Source: Propionibacteriaceae bacterium (GTDB lineage: Bacteria; Actinomycetota; Actinomycetes; Propionibacteriales; Propionibacteriaceae). From it: a stretch of DNA of 5,454 nucleotides. The notes under the pieces were generated by a model. It ran no database searches. It was not told the DNA's origin and was given only the letters and a program-made list of their open reading frames with translations. How positions within the stretch are numbered: the first letter of the stretch is position 1; each line of letters begins with the position of its first letter. Below, one piece after another: positions 5,430 to 5,454 of the stretch. The stretch spans positions 1-5,454 of the forward strand of contig JAITED010000053.1 in assembly GCA_031282235.1 (NCBI GenBank), read 5' to 3'. The translations under genes were made by a program, and so were the position numbers.

Positions 5430-5454
5430 GGGGGGGGGGGGGGGGGGGGGGGGG
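5430..5454. other. 25-base poly-G run at the window edge
   Basis: The last 25 bases are all G, directly before the ATPase ribosome binding site when read on the minus strand. A pure G run exactly at a sequence end is most simply an artefact of no-signal base calls or of an assembly stopping in a homopolymer. A true G/C tract that broke the assembly cannot be excluded. Confidence 0.85.

Overview
The window looks like a contig end from an actinomycete-type Gram-positive, probably in or near the Actinomycetaceae. Four things point that way: a second, EF-G2-like elongation factor, a lipoprotein signal of actinobacterial style (SRR followed by an Ala/Leu-rich stretch and LTGC), a GTG start on one gene, and moderately GC-rich coding sequence. 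The placement is inferred, because no rRNA or other marker gene is present.

Layout. At the left edge (1-273, + strand) is the C-terminal tail of a secreted surface protein: a Pro/Gly/Asn/Asp/Thr-rich linker with an 11-residue repeat, then one membrane-spanning segment and an Arg-Arg tail. A 167-base convergent intergenic region follows (274-440). It holds a long hairpin that fits best as the + strand terminator and two adjacent GC-rich hairpins. Everything from 441 to the right edge is on the minus strand and reads right to left: an ABC transporter ATPase of the LolD/MacB type (5414-4707), an FMN-binding lipoprotein with an ApbE-type flavinylation site (4735-4241), the FAD:protein FMN transferase ApbE (4197-3385), an EF-G-like translational GTPase (3317-1209) and a GntR/HutC-type regulator (1193-441). 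The window ends at 5430-5454 in 25 consecutive Gs, which is probably an assembly or sequencing artefact.

How the genes fit together. The first three minus-strand genes form a clear functional unit. ApbE transfers FMN to a Thr or Ser in a D-x-x-S/T-G-A-T site, and the lipoprotein carries exactly that site (DVVSGAT). The ATPase overlaps the lipoprotein gene and probably works with permease subunits encoded beyond the right edge. The substrate and electron partner cannot be read from the sequence. ApbE here has no visible export signal, while its presumed substrate has a Tat-like SRR signal peptide. This suggests cytoplasmic flavinylation followed by export of the folded protein. The EF-G paralogue starts 67 bases after apbE, and the regulator starts 15 bases after the EF-G paralogue, with its Shine-Dalgarno fused to the upstream stop codon. 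All five genes may therefore be co-transcribed, although the functional link between the flavin module and the translation factor is unknown.

No tRNA, rRNA, CRISPR array, insertion sequence or integrase was seen. No stretch over 300 bases lacks a gene.
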